Below are positions 26,885 to 34,020 of a stretch of DNA of 36,560 nucleotides, one piece after another. This stretch comes from Bacteroidales bacterium UBA5219. GTDB taxonomy: Bacteria > Bacteroidota > Bacteroidia > Bacteroidales > ML635J-15. The translations under genes and the position numbers were made by a program. Every line of letters begins with the position of its first letter. Within the stretch, counting starts at the first letter, position 1. The DNA is taken from contig DHVB01000070.1 in assembly GCA_002412425.1 (NCBI GenBank), positions 5,443 through 42,002 on the forward strand, given 5' to 3'. The notes below the pieces were generated by a model. That model made no database searches and was not told the origin of the DNA. It was given only the letters and a program-made list of their open reading frames with translations.

Positions 26885-27931
26885 ATGAAAGTTAACAATA
26901 AACATTATCGGGCAATTTGGGTAGAAAACGAAACAGTTTTTATGATAGACCAAAACAAACTGCCTTTTGAATTTAAAATTTTTAAAAGTAAAAACTTGCA
27001 AACTACTTGCATGGCAATAAAAACTATGATTACTCGTGGTGCTGGTTCTATTGGTGCTGCTGCGGCTTATGCCATGCTTCAAGCTATTTATGAAAATAAA
27101 AGCCAAGATTTGTATTCAAGTTTAGAAAAAGCCAAAAAACTAATTGACCAAACTCGTCCAACTGCGGTAAATTTATTTTATGCAACCCAAAGAGTTTTAG
27201 ATGCTGCAAAAATTTCAAAAGAATTTGCAATTTCTGAAGCTCATGCCATTGCTGACGAATGTGCCGAACATGGTCGCCTGATTGGAGAATTTGGAAACAC
27301 ATTGATAGAAGACGGTTTTTCTATTGAAACTCATTGCAATGCAGGTTGGTTAGCCTTAGTTGATTACGGTTCTGCCCTTGCTCCTATTTATGCTGCTCAT
27401 AATTCTGGTAAAAATATATTTGTGTATGTTGACGAAACTCGTCCTCGCAACCAAGGAGCAAGACTTACAGCTTGGGAGCTAAAACAAGAAAATATACCAC
27501 ATGCAATAATTCCCGACAATGCAGGAGCGTATTATATGTCTAAGGGAAAAATAGATTTATTTATTGCTGGTGCCGACAGAATTGCTGCAAACGGAGATAC
27601 TGCAAACAAAATTGGAACTTTAGAAAAAGCAATTGCTGCAAAATATTATGGAATTCCATTTTACATTGCCGCACCAAGCAGTACAATAGATTTAAAAACA
27701 AAAACAGGCAAATCAATTCCTATAGAAGAAAGAAGTGCAGACGAAGTAATTTATTGTTCAGGAAAATTAAAATCAGGAAAAATTGAAGAAATGCAAATTA
27801 CAAATCCTGGCTCTGGTGCTTTAAATCCTGCTTTTGACACAACACCTGCCGAACTAATTACAGGAATTATTACCGAAAAAGGAATTATAAAACCAAATGA
27901 AGAAGAAATTATTAAATTGTTTCAAAAATGA
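26885..27931 (+). CDS. mtnA: S-methyl-5-thioribose-1-phosphate isomerase
   Basis: A 348-residue isomerase converting 5-methylthioribose-1-phosphate (or 5-deoxyribose-1-phosphate) to the ribulose form. MITRGAGSIGAAAAYAM, TRPTAVNLFYA, the catalytic Cys in ETHCNAGWLA and Asp in IAGADRIAANGDTANKIGT are all seen. Full length. It overlaps the class II aldolase gene by 4 nt (ATGA). No mtnB-mtnE genes of the classical salvage route are present. Confidence 0.96.
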   Translation: MKVNNKHYRAIWVENETVFMIDQNKLPFEFKIFKSKNLQTTCMAIKTMITRGAGSIGAAAAYAMLQAIYENKSQDLYSSLEKAKKLIDQTRPTAVNLFYATQRVLDAAKISKEFAISEAHAIADECAEHGRLIGEFGNTLIEDGFSIETHCNAGWLALVDYGSALAPIYAAHNSGKNIFVYVDETRPRNQGARLTAWELKQENIPHAIIPDNAGAYYMSKGKIDLFIAGADRIAANGDTANKIGTLEKAIAAKYYGIPFYIAAPSSTIDLKTKTGKSIPIEERSADEVIYCSGKLKSGKIEEMQITNPGSGALNPAFDTTPAELITGIITEKGIIKPNEEEIIKLFQK

Positions 27932-28551
27932 TGTTTAAAAAAGAAAGAAAAGAAGTAGCAAAAATAATGAGAAGGCTTTACGCACAAGGTCTTACTACAT
28001 CAAGTGGTGGAAATGTTAGTTTTAAAAATGAGAATGGTTTTGTTTTTATCACTGCCAGCCAAACCGACAAATCCTGCATAAAATGGAAAGATATAATTGT
28101 TTTTGACGACAATAAAAATAATATTACGCCTAAGTTAAAGCCAAGCATGGAAAGTGGAATGCATTTAAAAATTTACGAAACACGTAAAGATATTTCTGCA
28201 ATCGTTCACTCCCACCCTGTTTATGCTTCAAGCTATGCAGTTGCAGGAAGTATTCCAAACACAGCTTTAACTGGCGAAGCAAGTTTATTACTTGGCAAAA
28301 TTTCTCTATCAGAATATGAATTAATGGGAACAGAAAAACTTGCTGTAGAAGTTGCAAATAAACTACAAGACACAGATGTTTGCATTATGAAAAATCATGG
28401 AGCAATAAGTATTGGCAAATCTTTATTCGAAGCTTTTGATAAAATGGAAGTTTTAGAATTTGTGTGCCATTTGAATATTAACTCACTGATTTTAAACAAA
28501 GTAAATGAACTAAGCCCAGAACAAATTCAGGAAATAAATAAAAGTTTTTAG
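27928..28551 (+). CDS. class II aldolase/adducin-family protein, probable deoxyribulose/methylthioribulose-1-phosphate aldolase
   Basis: A 207-residue zinc aldolase-fold protein. SGGNVSF phosphate loop at about 26-32, catalytic Glu75 (PSMESGMHL), zinc ligands His94 and His96 (VHSHPVYAS) and His157 (MKNHGAI) are all in place. Family members include L-fuculose-phosphate aldolase, MtnB dehydratase and Ald2 of the DHAP shunt. Coupling to mtnA favours Ald2 (products DHAP plus an aldehyde) or MtnB; without mtnC/D/E nearby I lean to Ald2. Start could be either of two tandem ATGs (27928 or 27931). Confidence 0.85.
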   Translation: MMFKKERKEVAKIMRRLYAQGLTTSSGGNVSFKNENGFVFITASQTDKSCIKWKDIIVFDDNKNNITPKLKPSMESGMHLKIYETRKDISAIVHSHPVYASSYAVAGSIPNTALTGEASLLLGKISLSEYELMGTEKLAVEVANKLQDTDVCIMKNHGAISIGKSLFEAFDKMEVLEFVCHLNINSLILNKVNELSPEQIQEINKSF

Positions 28552-28604
28552 TGTTTAGTTGAGAAGTTTTTAGTTTTTAGTTGATGAGTTTTTAGTGTTT
28601 AGTT
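28545..28604 (+). repeat. 22-bp tandem repeat, about 2.7 copies
   Basis: Units at 28545-28566, 28567-28588 and 28589-28604 (partial) share TTTTTAGTGTTTAGTTGA or close variants. The first unit contains the stop codon of the aldolase gene. Beyond it, to 28757, is AT-rich spacer with no gene that I see. Confidence 0.7.
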
Positions 28605-28757
28605 AAATTCCAGAAAGTTTTAACTAAAATAAATCAAAAATCCACTTTTAACTTTTTAATTCCTCGCTTAAATTACAACGTAAGCCTGCAAGTTAAACAA
28701 GTGTATAAAAATATAAATTTATGTGCAATAAACGCAAAGAGAAAGCGTTTTTAGGTT

Positions 28758-29216
28758 ATGAAAACTAAAAAATTTATAAAAATAGACCTATACCATATTT
28801 GTGATTTGTTAGCAATCATAACACTCATATTTTTAGCGGTGTTTCTTGTGAACAAAACAAAATTAGACTACTTTCTCTTCTTTGCTGGAATTGCGTGCTT
28901 AACAACATCATTACAATTGCATTTTGGACAAGCTGCCATAAAAAACAAGAGTAACAAAACTTTAAAAGCCAAGCCTGAAGATGAAGATAAGGATTTTTTA
29001 ATAAACGTAGAGCCTCACTCAAAAGTTTTTCAAATTGACGGTATCAAGGTTGCAAACAAAGTATATAAAATACCCGACAGTATTCATGTGAAAGTAACAA
29101 AGAAAAACAAAGTACGTGTAAGTTCTTTTTGTGCCTATATGATTTATTGGTTATATAATGGCGGGATATTAGACGTAGCCCCTGACGAAAAATGGAATAA
29201 ACTTTTTGAGGCTTGA
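28758..29216 (+). CDS. hypothetical membrane protein
   Basis: A 152-residue protein I do not recognise. Two hydrophobic segments (LLAIITLIFLAVFLVN near residues 16-32 and FFAGIACLTTSLQL near 40-54) suggest two membrane passes with a charged C-terminal domain in the cytoplasm (KPEDEDKDFLINVEPHSKVFQI and SIHVKVTKKNKVRVSSF). A small hairpin (AAACGC/GCGTTT, 28730-28750) precedes the start. It ends 56 nt before the convergent gene, with a terminator between. Confidence 0.55.
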   Translation: MKTKKFIKIDLYHICDLLAIITLIFLAVFLVNKTKLDYFLFFAGIACLTTSLQLHFGQAAIKNKSNKTLKAKPEDEDKDFLINVEPHSKVFQIDGIKVANKVYKIPDSIHVKVTKKNKVRVSSFCAYMIYWLYNGGILDVAPDEKWNKLFEA

Positions 29217-29221
29217 AAATT

Positions 29222-29263
29222 ATGTTTACCAAAAATTTTCTTAGTACGATTTTTGGTAAACAT
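29222..29263. terminator. bidirectional terminator hairpin
   Basis: Arms 29222-29236 and 29249-29263 are perfect 15-bp reverse complements (ATGTTTACCAAAAAT) around a 12-nt loop. It lies between two convergent genes ending at 29216 and 29272, and has T/A runs on both sides, so it can serve both strands. Confidence 0.8.
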
Positions 29264-29271
29264 TTTAACAC

Positions 29272-29670
29272 CTATATTTTTTGCTGATTACACAATATTG
29301 CACAATGGTCTATAAGTAAATTAGCATATTCAAAACCAACATCAGTTATTGTTTTAACACTTGTACCATCGTAACCCATAGCTAAATATGTTATATAATA
29401 AGTATTGAAAATGCAATCATGTAGTTTTTTATCACACTGAGCTACTTCTTTGTATTTATCGACTAAGATTCGTCCTTTCCCTTCCACATTAGGAAACGCA
29501 GCCTCTAAAGCTATCAAGCAAGCTTTCCATAACCTATTGCCTGCTCTTTTTACACATTTATTATTTTGATATGTTTCGGTAGCCTCATAAAATTTACCAT
29601 TTTTTTCTAATATTTTTTTGGCTTTCTCAACATACTGCCTTGCTTTTTCTATAGAATCTTTCTTTTTCAT
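29272..29670 (-). CDS. small helical protein, DUF5618-like
   Basis: A 132-residue cytoplasmic protein, mostly helical, starting MKKKDSIEKARQYVEKAKKIL and containing VKRAGNRLWKACLIALEAAF and YYITYLAMGYDGTS. It resembles the DUF5618 family of Bacteroidota (recalled, not searched), of unknown function and often encoded near HEPN- or toxin-antitoxin-like genes. No partner gene is evident here. Downstream it shares the bidirectional terminator. Confidence 0.55.
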   Translation of the reverse strand: MKKKDSIEKARQYVEKAKKILEKNGKFYEATETYQNNKCVKRAGNRLWKACLIALEAAFPNVEGKGRILVDKYKEVAQCDKKLHDCIFNTYYITYLAMGYDGTSVKTITDVGFEYANLLIDHCAILCNQQKI

Positions 29671-29741
29671 ATTTTAAGTTTTAAAGTGTAAACCTATTTT
29701 AGGACATGACACATGCCAACAACTTTCGACTTTCGACTTTT

Positions 29742-29777
29742 AACACTTCAACTACGTTCAGTGCATCGCTTTTAACT
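29742..29777 (-). repeat. third copy of the dispersed repeat, next to tRNA-Arg
   Basis: The minus strand here is identical over 36 nt to positions 1-36 of the window. It lies 9 nt beyond the 3' end of tRNA-Arg. A short TTTCGACTTTCGAC tandem precedes it on the plus strand. Confidence 0.75.
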
Positions 29778-29785
29778 GACAAAAG

Positions 29786-29857
29786 TAGCCCCACCAGGAA
29801 TCGAACCTGGATCTACAGTTTAGGAAACTGCTATTCTATCCGTTGAACTATGAGGCC
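29786..29857 (-). tRNA. tRNA-Arg(CCU)
   Basis: 72 nt on the minus strand fold as a cloverleaf: acceptor GGCCTCA with TGGGGCT (two G-U pairs) and discriminator A, D-stem GTTC/GAAT with AACGGATA loop, anticodon stem GCAGT/ACTGT with loop TTCCTAA (anticodon CCU), variable AGAT, and T-arm CCAGG-TTCGATT-CCTGG. CCA is not encoded. A TATATTTG -7 element lies 20 nt upstream. It reads AGG codons. Confidence 0.93.
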
Positions 29858-29877
29858 CCTCACAAAAAATTTTCGCA

Positions 29878-29885
29878 CAAATATA
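29878..29885 (-). promoter_or_regulatory. probable tRNA-Arg promoter -7 element
   Basis: TATATTTG on the minus strand fits TAnnTTTG, 20 nt upstream of the tRNA 5' end. No TTTG -33 box at the usual distance. Confidence 0.45.
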
Positions 29886-29895
29886 AAAACTTTTT

Positions 29896-30137
29896 TTATT
29901 CTTTATAGTTTGCTTCATTCATTTTATAAAATAATAAATAATTATATTCATTTCTATTATAAAAAATTCATAGCCTTCGTTGTGCAACTACTTCATAAAC
30001 ATATGCATTATTGATAGATCTGTAAAAAAATTTAACTCATTTTCGTCTTCTTTTTCACAAGCACTTAAAAATAAACTGCAAATAAATACAGCTAATAATT
30101 TAAAGTTCTAAGCAAAGCCAAAACATTTAGTTTTCAT
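29896..30137 (-). pseudogene. decayed tandem copy of the adjacent lipoprotein gene
   Basis: On the minus strand this begins MKTKCFG like its intact neighbour, but the Trp codon (TGG) at residue 10 in the neighbour is TAG here. The lipobox region (LLAVFICSLFLSACEKEDENEL) survives in the same frame, then about 245 bp of the middle is missing, and the frame resumes with NAYVYEVVAQRRL, a TGA, and IFYNRNEYNYLLFYKMNEANYKE before TAA at 29896. Its ATG overlaps the stop of the intact gene, inside a shared ATGAAAACTAA. So it arose by tandem duplication followed by deletion and nonsense mutations. Confidence 0.8.
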
Positions 30138-30606
30138 AGTGATTAGTTATTTCATCCACTTTATAAAATAATAAATAATTATATTCATTCCCCTTATAAA
30201 ATATTTTTAGTCTTTCCTGTGCAAATATTTCATAAGCATATGCATTATTGATGGCATCTTCAAATATATATACATCATCATATTTTTCTAAAACTTGTGT
30301 CGCATGACTACATGTAAACACTATTGAGTCTTTTTGTATTTGATAATACCAATTAACACTGTTTAGTGTCGTCCAAGCTCCACACATGCTATCATTGACA
30401 AAAGTGAGTTCATAATAACCCTTATATTGAGGTTCAATCAATCTTATAAATTGTGTTTGAGTATTGCCAAAACCAATACACTGCCATGTTCCAATTAATT
30501 CGTTTTCGTTTTCTTTTTCGCAGGCACTTAAAAATATTAATAAACTGCAAATAAATACAGCTAATAATTTAAAATTCCAAGTAATGCCAAAACATTTAGT
30601 TTTCAT
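30127..30606 (-). CDS. small lipoprotein (lipocalin-like pattern)
   Basis: About 159 residues with signal MKTKCFGITWNFKLLAVFI and a lipobox FLSAC, followed by EKENENELIGTWQCIGFGN. The LIGTW motif and following short strands resemble small lipocalin-like lipoproteins of Bacteroidota. The C-terminus (RLKIFYKGNEYNYLLFYK) is conserved in the pseudogene copy. I prefer the ATG at 30604-30606 because the duplicated copy starts at the same MKTK; an ATG three codons upstream (30615) is also possible. Function unknown; outer-membrane or periplasmic location likely. Confidence 0.75.
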   Translation of the reverse strand: MKTKCFGITWNFKLLAVFICSLLIFLSACEKENENELIGTWQCIGFGNTQTQFIRLIEPQYKGYYELTFVNDSMCGAWTTLNSVNWYYQIQKDSIVFTCSHATQVLEKYDDVYIFEDAINNAYAYEIFAQERLKIFYKGNEYNYLLFYKVDEITNHYEN

Positions 30607-30665
30607 ATTAATCATTTTTTGTAAATATAAGAAATTAATTAATAAAAGTAAAAAATATTGCTGTT

Positions 30666-32705
30666 TTATTTAAGAAGTCTTATAAATGCAATTTCGCAAC
30701 AAACAAAAATAAAAGCTAATAAAACAAATAGTTGCCACAATGGTTTGCCGTCTGCAAATCTTTTTAATTCAAGTTTAAAATCGCTTTTATCTGAGTCAAC
30801 AAGTTTTGCTTTATTATCAAATTTTTCAACTATGAGTTTATCTAAATCACTTGCACTTACAAAGTCTAAAACAGATTCGCTTCTATCGTAATTTAGCGAA
30901 ATTGGCGAAATATATTCTTCAGTTTTATAAAGTGAATATGTTCCAGAATTTAAAATTTGTTGAGGAATATCAATAATTATTTTTTTGTTTGCATATCTAT
31001 GTGGCGTTAAAATTTCGAAATTTGTTTTGTCTGTCAATTTAAAAATATCTGAGCTTAAAATTTCCTTATCGGATTTTATTTCTACTTTTGCTCCCGCCTT
31101 AATCGTTGAATACAACTGATTGCTTATCTGAGAGTTTAATGCCATATTATAAAATGCTGGAGCAAAAATTGCAGATTTTACAAATTCCGAATTGCTTTCA
31201 TCAACATGTGCTGAAATAATATAAATTTTTCCAGAACCATAATTTCCAGCAGCCAACAAAGTTGCATTGTTTTCTAAATTAAGAACCTTACGAACAGAAG
31301 ACGAAGTAAATGTATTGAATTTATGACTATTTGCAACTATTGGCAATTCGCTTTGCTTTTCTTTTTTGATAAATACATTTTTAAATAATTCGTGCTCGTA
31401 CTCTATTGAAGCAATTCTTGTGTTTTGAATACTTTGTTCTGTAAAATTTCCTGCATTAAAAAGATTTAAAAAAGAATTTATCGAACTGACTTTCAATTTT
31501 CTATCAGGAATAAAAATCAAAGAGCCACCGTTTTCGGTATATTCCAACAAATTGGCACTCAAACCTGTAGATATTTCTGAAAATGAATTTAAAATTACCA
31601 AATTATAATTATTGAAATTCTCATTTTGCTCTGTTCCTAATTTAACTTGTTTTAAATCAAAATTTTCAGAATCCGAAGCATAAAGAGCTGTTAACCAACG
31701 ATTTGACTTTTCATTATTTATTATTAAAATTTTAGTCATATCCGAAACCTTATAATTAAAATAAAGTATATTATCATAAATTATCGGATAGTCAGTAATT
31801 TCAAGTCTTGCCTCAATAAATCCTGATTGAGTATTTACATATTCAATTTCAACGTCTTTAGTTTCGCCTGCTTCAATATTAAATCCTGCAACAGCTTTAA
31901 GGCTGTCATTTATATATAATTGTAGAGATTGCTCAAAAAATGCTTCGTCAGAATTATTTACTAATCTTGCAACAAGAGTTTCCGACATATTTAATCTATG
32001 GCTAAGCGACTCAAACCAAACAGAATCAATAAAAATATTGTTTTGTTTTTCAGCTTTTAGGGGAACAAAAATTAAATTTATATTATCATTTAATTTTGCA
32101 GAAATATTTTCTACAAAAGTTTCTTGCATGTCTGAAATAACATACAAGTTCGCATTTTGCTCTTTTGTTACATTAGCATTAGCCTTTAAAACCACTTCGT
32201 TTAACGTATAGCTTGAAGGACTTATAGAAGTTTTGTTAATATTTCTCACAAAAGCATCTCTATCGCTAAAATACTGATGTTCAGGCAATAAATCATTTGT
32301 TATTAAAAAATATTTTGCTGAACTTGCCGAACTGTAAGCAATTTCTTGAGCAATTTGTTGTGCTTGTTCAAAAAGTTTACCTTTTTTGCCGGTATTTTCC
32401 ATAGAAAATGAATTGTCAAGATAAATTATGTTTAAACCGCTTGGTTTATCATTATTTCCTTGTTTTATTGGAATAAAAGGACCTGCAAAAGCTATTACAA
32501 GCATTGCTATAGTTAAAATTCGAGCAATTAGAATTAAAATTTGTTTAAGTTTAGTTTTTGTTTTGGTTTCTTTGCGAATATTTTCTAAAAAGCGTGTATT
32601 ACTAAAATATAAAGTTTTATGTCGCCTAAAATTAATTAAGTGAATAATTATCGGAACAGCTATTGCAAACATCGCCCAAAAAAAGGCAGGATTAATAAAA
32701 CTCAT
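30666..32705 (-). CDS. BatA-like membrane protein with vWA domain
   Basis: A 679-residue protein. The N-terminus (SFINPAFFWAMFAIAVPIII, then HLINFRRHKTLYFSNTRFL and a second hydrophobic segment near 56-79) is the double-transmembrane BatA N-terminal domain. A von Willebrand A-like domain follows with a MIDAS-type DNSFS (Asp97, Ser99, Ser101). The middle is an extracytoplasmic beta-rich region, and LWQLFVLLAFIFVCCEIAFI is a C-terminal anchor. Relatives occur in Bacteroidota, often near MoxR/BatABCDE genes, but none are here. Role in envelope homeostasis is conjecture. Confidence 0.85.
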   Translation of the reverse strand: MSFINPAFFWAMFAIAVPIIIHLINFRRHKTLYFSNTRFLENIRKETKTKTKLKQILILIARILTIAMLVIAFAGPFIPIKQGNNDKPSGLNIIYLDNSFSMENTGKKGKLFEQAQQIAQEIAYSSASSAKYFLITNDLLPEHQYFSDRDAFVRNINKTSISPSSYTLNEVVLKANANVTKEQNANLYVISDMQETFVENISAKLNDNINLIFVPLKAEKQNNIFIDSVWFESLSHRLNMSETLVARLVNNSDEAFFEQSLQLYINDSLKAVAGFNIEAGETKDVEIEYVNTQSGFIEARLEITDYPIIYDNILYFNYKVSDMTKILIINNEKSNRWLTALYASDSENFDLKQVKLGTEQNENFNNYNLVILNSFSEISTGLSANLLEYTENGGSLIFIPDRKLKVSSINSFLNLFNAGNFTEQSIQNTRIASIEYEHELFKNVFIKKEKQSELPIVANSHKFNTFTSSSVRKVLNLENNATLLAAGNYGSGKIYIISAHVDESNSEFVKSAIFAPAFYNMALNSQISNQLYSTIKAGAKVEIKSDKEILSSDIFKLTDKTNFEILTPHRYANKKIIIDIPQQILNSGTYSLYKTEEYISPISLNYDRSESVLDFVSASDLDKLIVEKFDNKAKLVDSDKSDFKLELKRFADGKPLWQLFVLLAFIFVCCEIAFIRLLK

Positions 32706-32833
32706 ATTTTAAAGTTTCGTTTTAAATTTTGGCAAAGTTAAAAAAATATCGGTTAAAATGTAAAGGCAAAATTATTTTTGAGATGGATTGTAAAAATGAT
32801 ATGTGATTTTTAGCTTTATTTTGGAAAATTCTG

Positions 32834-32841
32834 TATCTTTG
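32834..32841 (+). promoter_or_regulatory. possible -7 element
   Basis: TATCTTTG matches TAnnTTTG and is followed, ~95 nt later, by the small gene at 32937. The -33 box is poor. It could start transcription of the 32.9-34.4 kb plus-strand genes. Confidence 0.35.
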
Positions 32842-32936
32842 TTTCGTAAAATACACGTCATGCTTCAGGCTAAAAAAAGCGTAGTTTGACAATGGTATTG
32901 TAATTTGAAAATTGAATAGAAATTTAACTTGACAAA

Positions 32937-33161
32937 ATGAATTCACTGAACAAAGCGAAAAAATTAAGAAGAACAAGAATTGCTTTTTGGATTAATTTAT
33001 CAATATGTGCAATATCAATGATTACAGTTTTTAAATCAATTGACAGTCAGATTTTGTGGAAAATTATTGTTTCTACGATTGGATTTGTTGGATTTTTAAG
33101 CTTAACTCTTATTGTGTTAAGTAAATTGATTCGATTATCGGCAACAAAAACAGATAAGTAA
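32937..33161 (+). CDS. small two-helix membrane protein
   Basis: 74 residues: a basic N-terminus (MNSLNKAKKLRRTR) and two hydrophobic segments (IAFWINLSICAISMITVF and IIVSTIGFVGFLSLTLIVL), ending in a short polar tail. I do not recognise a family. Plausible because it is a clean double-spanning protein and lies 41 nt before the T9SS-sorted gene on the same strand, but short AT-rich frames can look hydrophobic by chance. Confidence 0.45.
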   Translation: MNSLNKAKKLRRTRIAFWINLSICAISMITVFKSIDSQILWKIIVSTIGFVGFLSLTLIVLSKLIRLSATKTDK

Positions 33162-33190
33162 AATGAATATTCACAATTAATAAACAAAAA

Positions 33191-33197
33191 AGGAGGT
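33191..33197 (+). promoter_or_regulatory. perfect Shine-Dalgarno (AGGAGGT)
   Basis: AGGAGGT is followed, after 5 nt, by the ATG at 33203. No comparable site precedes the other genes here, as is usual for Bacteroidota, so it decides the start of the T9SS-sorted protein gene and is unusual. Confidence 0.7.
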
Positions 33198-33202
33198 CAA
33201 AA

Positions 33203-33748
33203 ATGCGACACAGACACAAAAAAGGCACGAGGAGAAAGGTGCAAGAAGAAAGTAGAAAGCTGAAAGCATTAGGAATTTTGATACTTTTAACGTTTACCTT
33301 TTCCCTTTCAACTGTATCGGCACAAGAGAGCATTAACGCCACAGGTGGAAATGCTTCGGGTAGCGGAGGTTCAGCAAGCTATTCAGTTGGACAGGTTGTT
33401 TATGCTACCAATACAGGAGCAAACGGCTCTGTGGCACAAGGCGTACAGCAACCATACGAAATTTCTGTAGTAACGGGAATAGAAATAGAAGAAGGCATGG
33501 GTATAAACCTTTCGTTTACGGCTTATCCAAACCCAACTACCGACTATCTCACATTGCATATCGAGGGATTTGAAATTTCAAATTTATCATATCAATTGTA
33601 TGACATGGAAGGAAAACTTTGTCAAAATGAAAAAATCACTGGCAACCAAACAAACATTGTTATGAGCAATCTTTTACCGGCAACGTATTTTGTGAAAGTA
33701 ATTCAGGGAAACAAAGAAGTAAAAACATTTAAAATTATTAAAAATTAG
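33203..33748 (+). CDS. short secreted protein with T9SS type A sorting domain
   Basis: 181 residues. An unusually long, basic N-region (MRHRHKKGTRRKVQEESRK) precedes the hydrophobic core ILILLTFTFSLSTVSAQ, with likely cleavage after Ala40. The mature cargo is only about 55 residues and rich in Gly, Ser and Asn (ATGGNASGSGGSASYSVGQV). Then comes the C-terminal sorting domain: AYPNPTTDYLTLHI near 108-120, LYDMEGK and the end VKTFKIIKN. It should be exported and attached or released by the T9SS whose regulators are at 8.9-13.2 kb. The octamer array begins 2 nt after its stop. Function unknown. Confidence 0.85.
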   Translation: MRHRHKKGTRRKVQEESRKLKALGILILLTFTFSLSTVSAQESINATGGNASGSGGSASYSVGQVVYATNTGANGSVAQGVQQPYEISVVTGIEIEEGMGINLSFTAYPNPTTDYLTLHIEGFEISNLSYQLYDMEGKLCQNEKITGNQTNIVMSNLLPATYFVKVIQGNKEVKTFKIIKN

Positions 33749-33750
33749 AT

Positions 33751-34012
33751 GATGTTGTGATGTGGTGATGTGGTGATGTGGTGATGTGATGATGTGTTGA
33801 TGTGGTGATGTGGTGATGTGATGATGTGATGATGTGATGATGTGATGATGTGGTGATGTGATGATGTGGTGATGTGAGGATGTGATGATGTGGTGATGTG
33901 GTGATGTGGTGATGTTGTGATGTGGTGATGTTGTGATGTGAGGATGTGAGGATGTGGTGATGTTGTGATGTGAGGATGTGAGGATGTGGTGATGTGGTGA
34001 TGTGGTGATGTG
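33751..34012 (+). repeat. octamer minisatellite, 32 full units
   Basis: An uninterrupted array of 8-bp units of GATGTGGT (15 units), GATGTGAT (7), GATGTGAG (5), GATGTTGT (4) and GATGTGTT (1), then a partial GATGTG. Units 23-26 (33927-33958) and 27-30 (33959-33990) are identical 32-bp blocks, a higher-order duplication. Plus-strand frames are closed by repeated TGA; the minus strand has no stop within the array but no ATG either. It fills the whole space between the T9SS-sorted gene and the S23-like gene, leaving 8 nt before the latter's first ATG. Confidence 0.97.
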
Positions 34013-34020
34013 AAAATTAT

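Noticed and set aside
28730..28750. A terminator just upstream of the gene at 28758
   Set aside because: The 6-bp stem with a 9-nt loop is weak and sits directly before a start codon; chance is likely.
29896..30137. The pseudogene as a separate short functional gene
   Set aside because: Two in-frame stops plus an internal deletion relative to the adjacent intact copy leave no usable frame.
33751..34012. The octamer array as a CRISPR array
   Set aside because: Units are contiguous 8-mers without spacers, and there are no cas genes.
33751..34012. The stop-free minus strand of the octamer array as a repeat protein gene
   Set aside because: No start codon in the array and no continuing gene on either side; stop-free reading is a simple consequence of the unit sequence.
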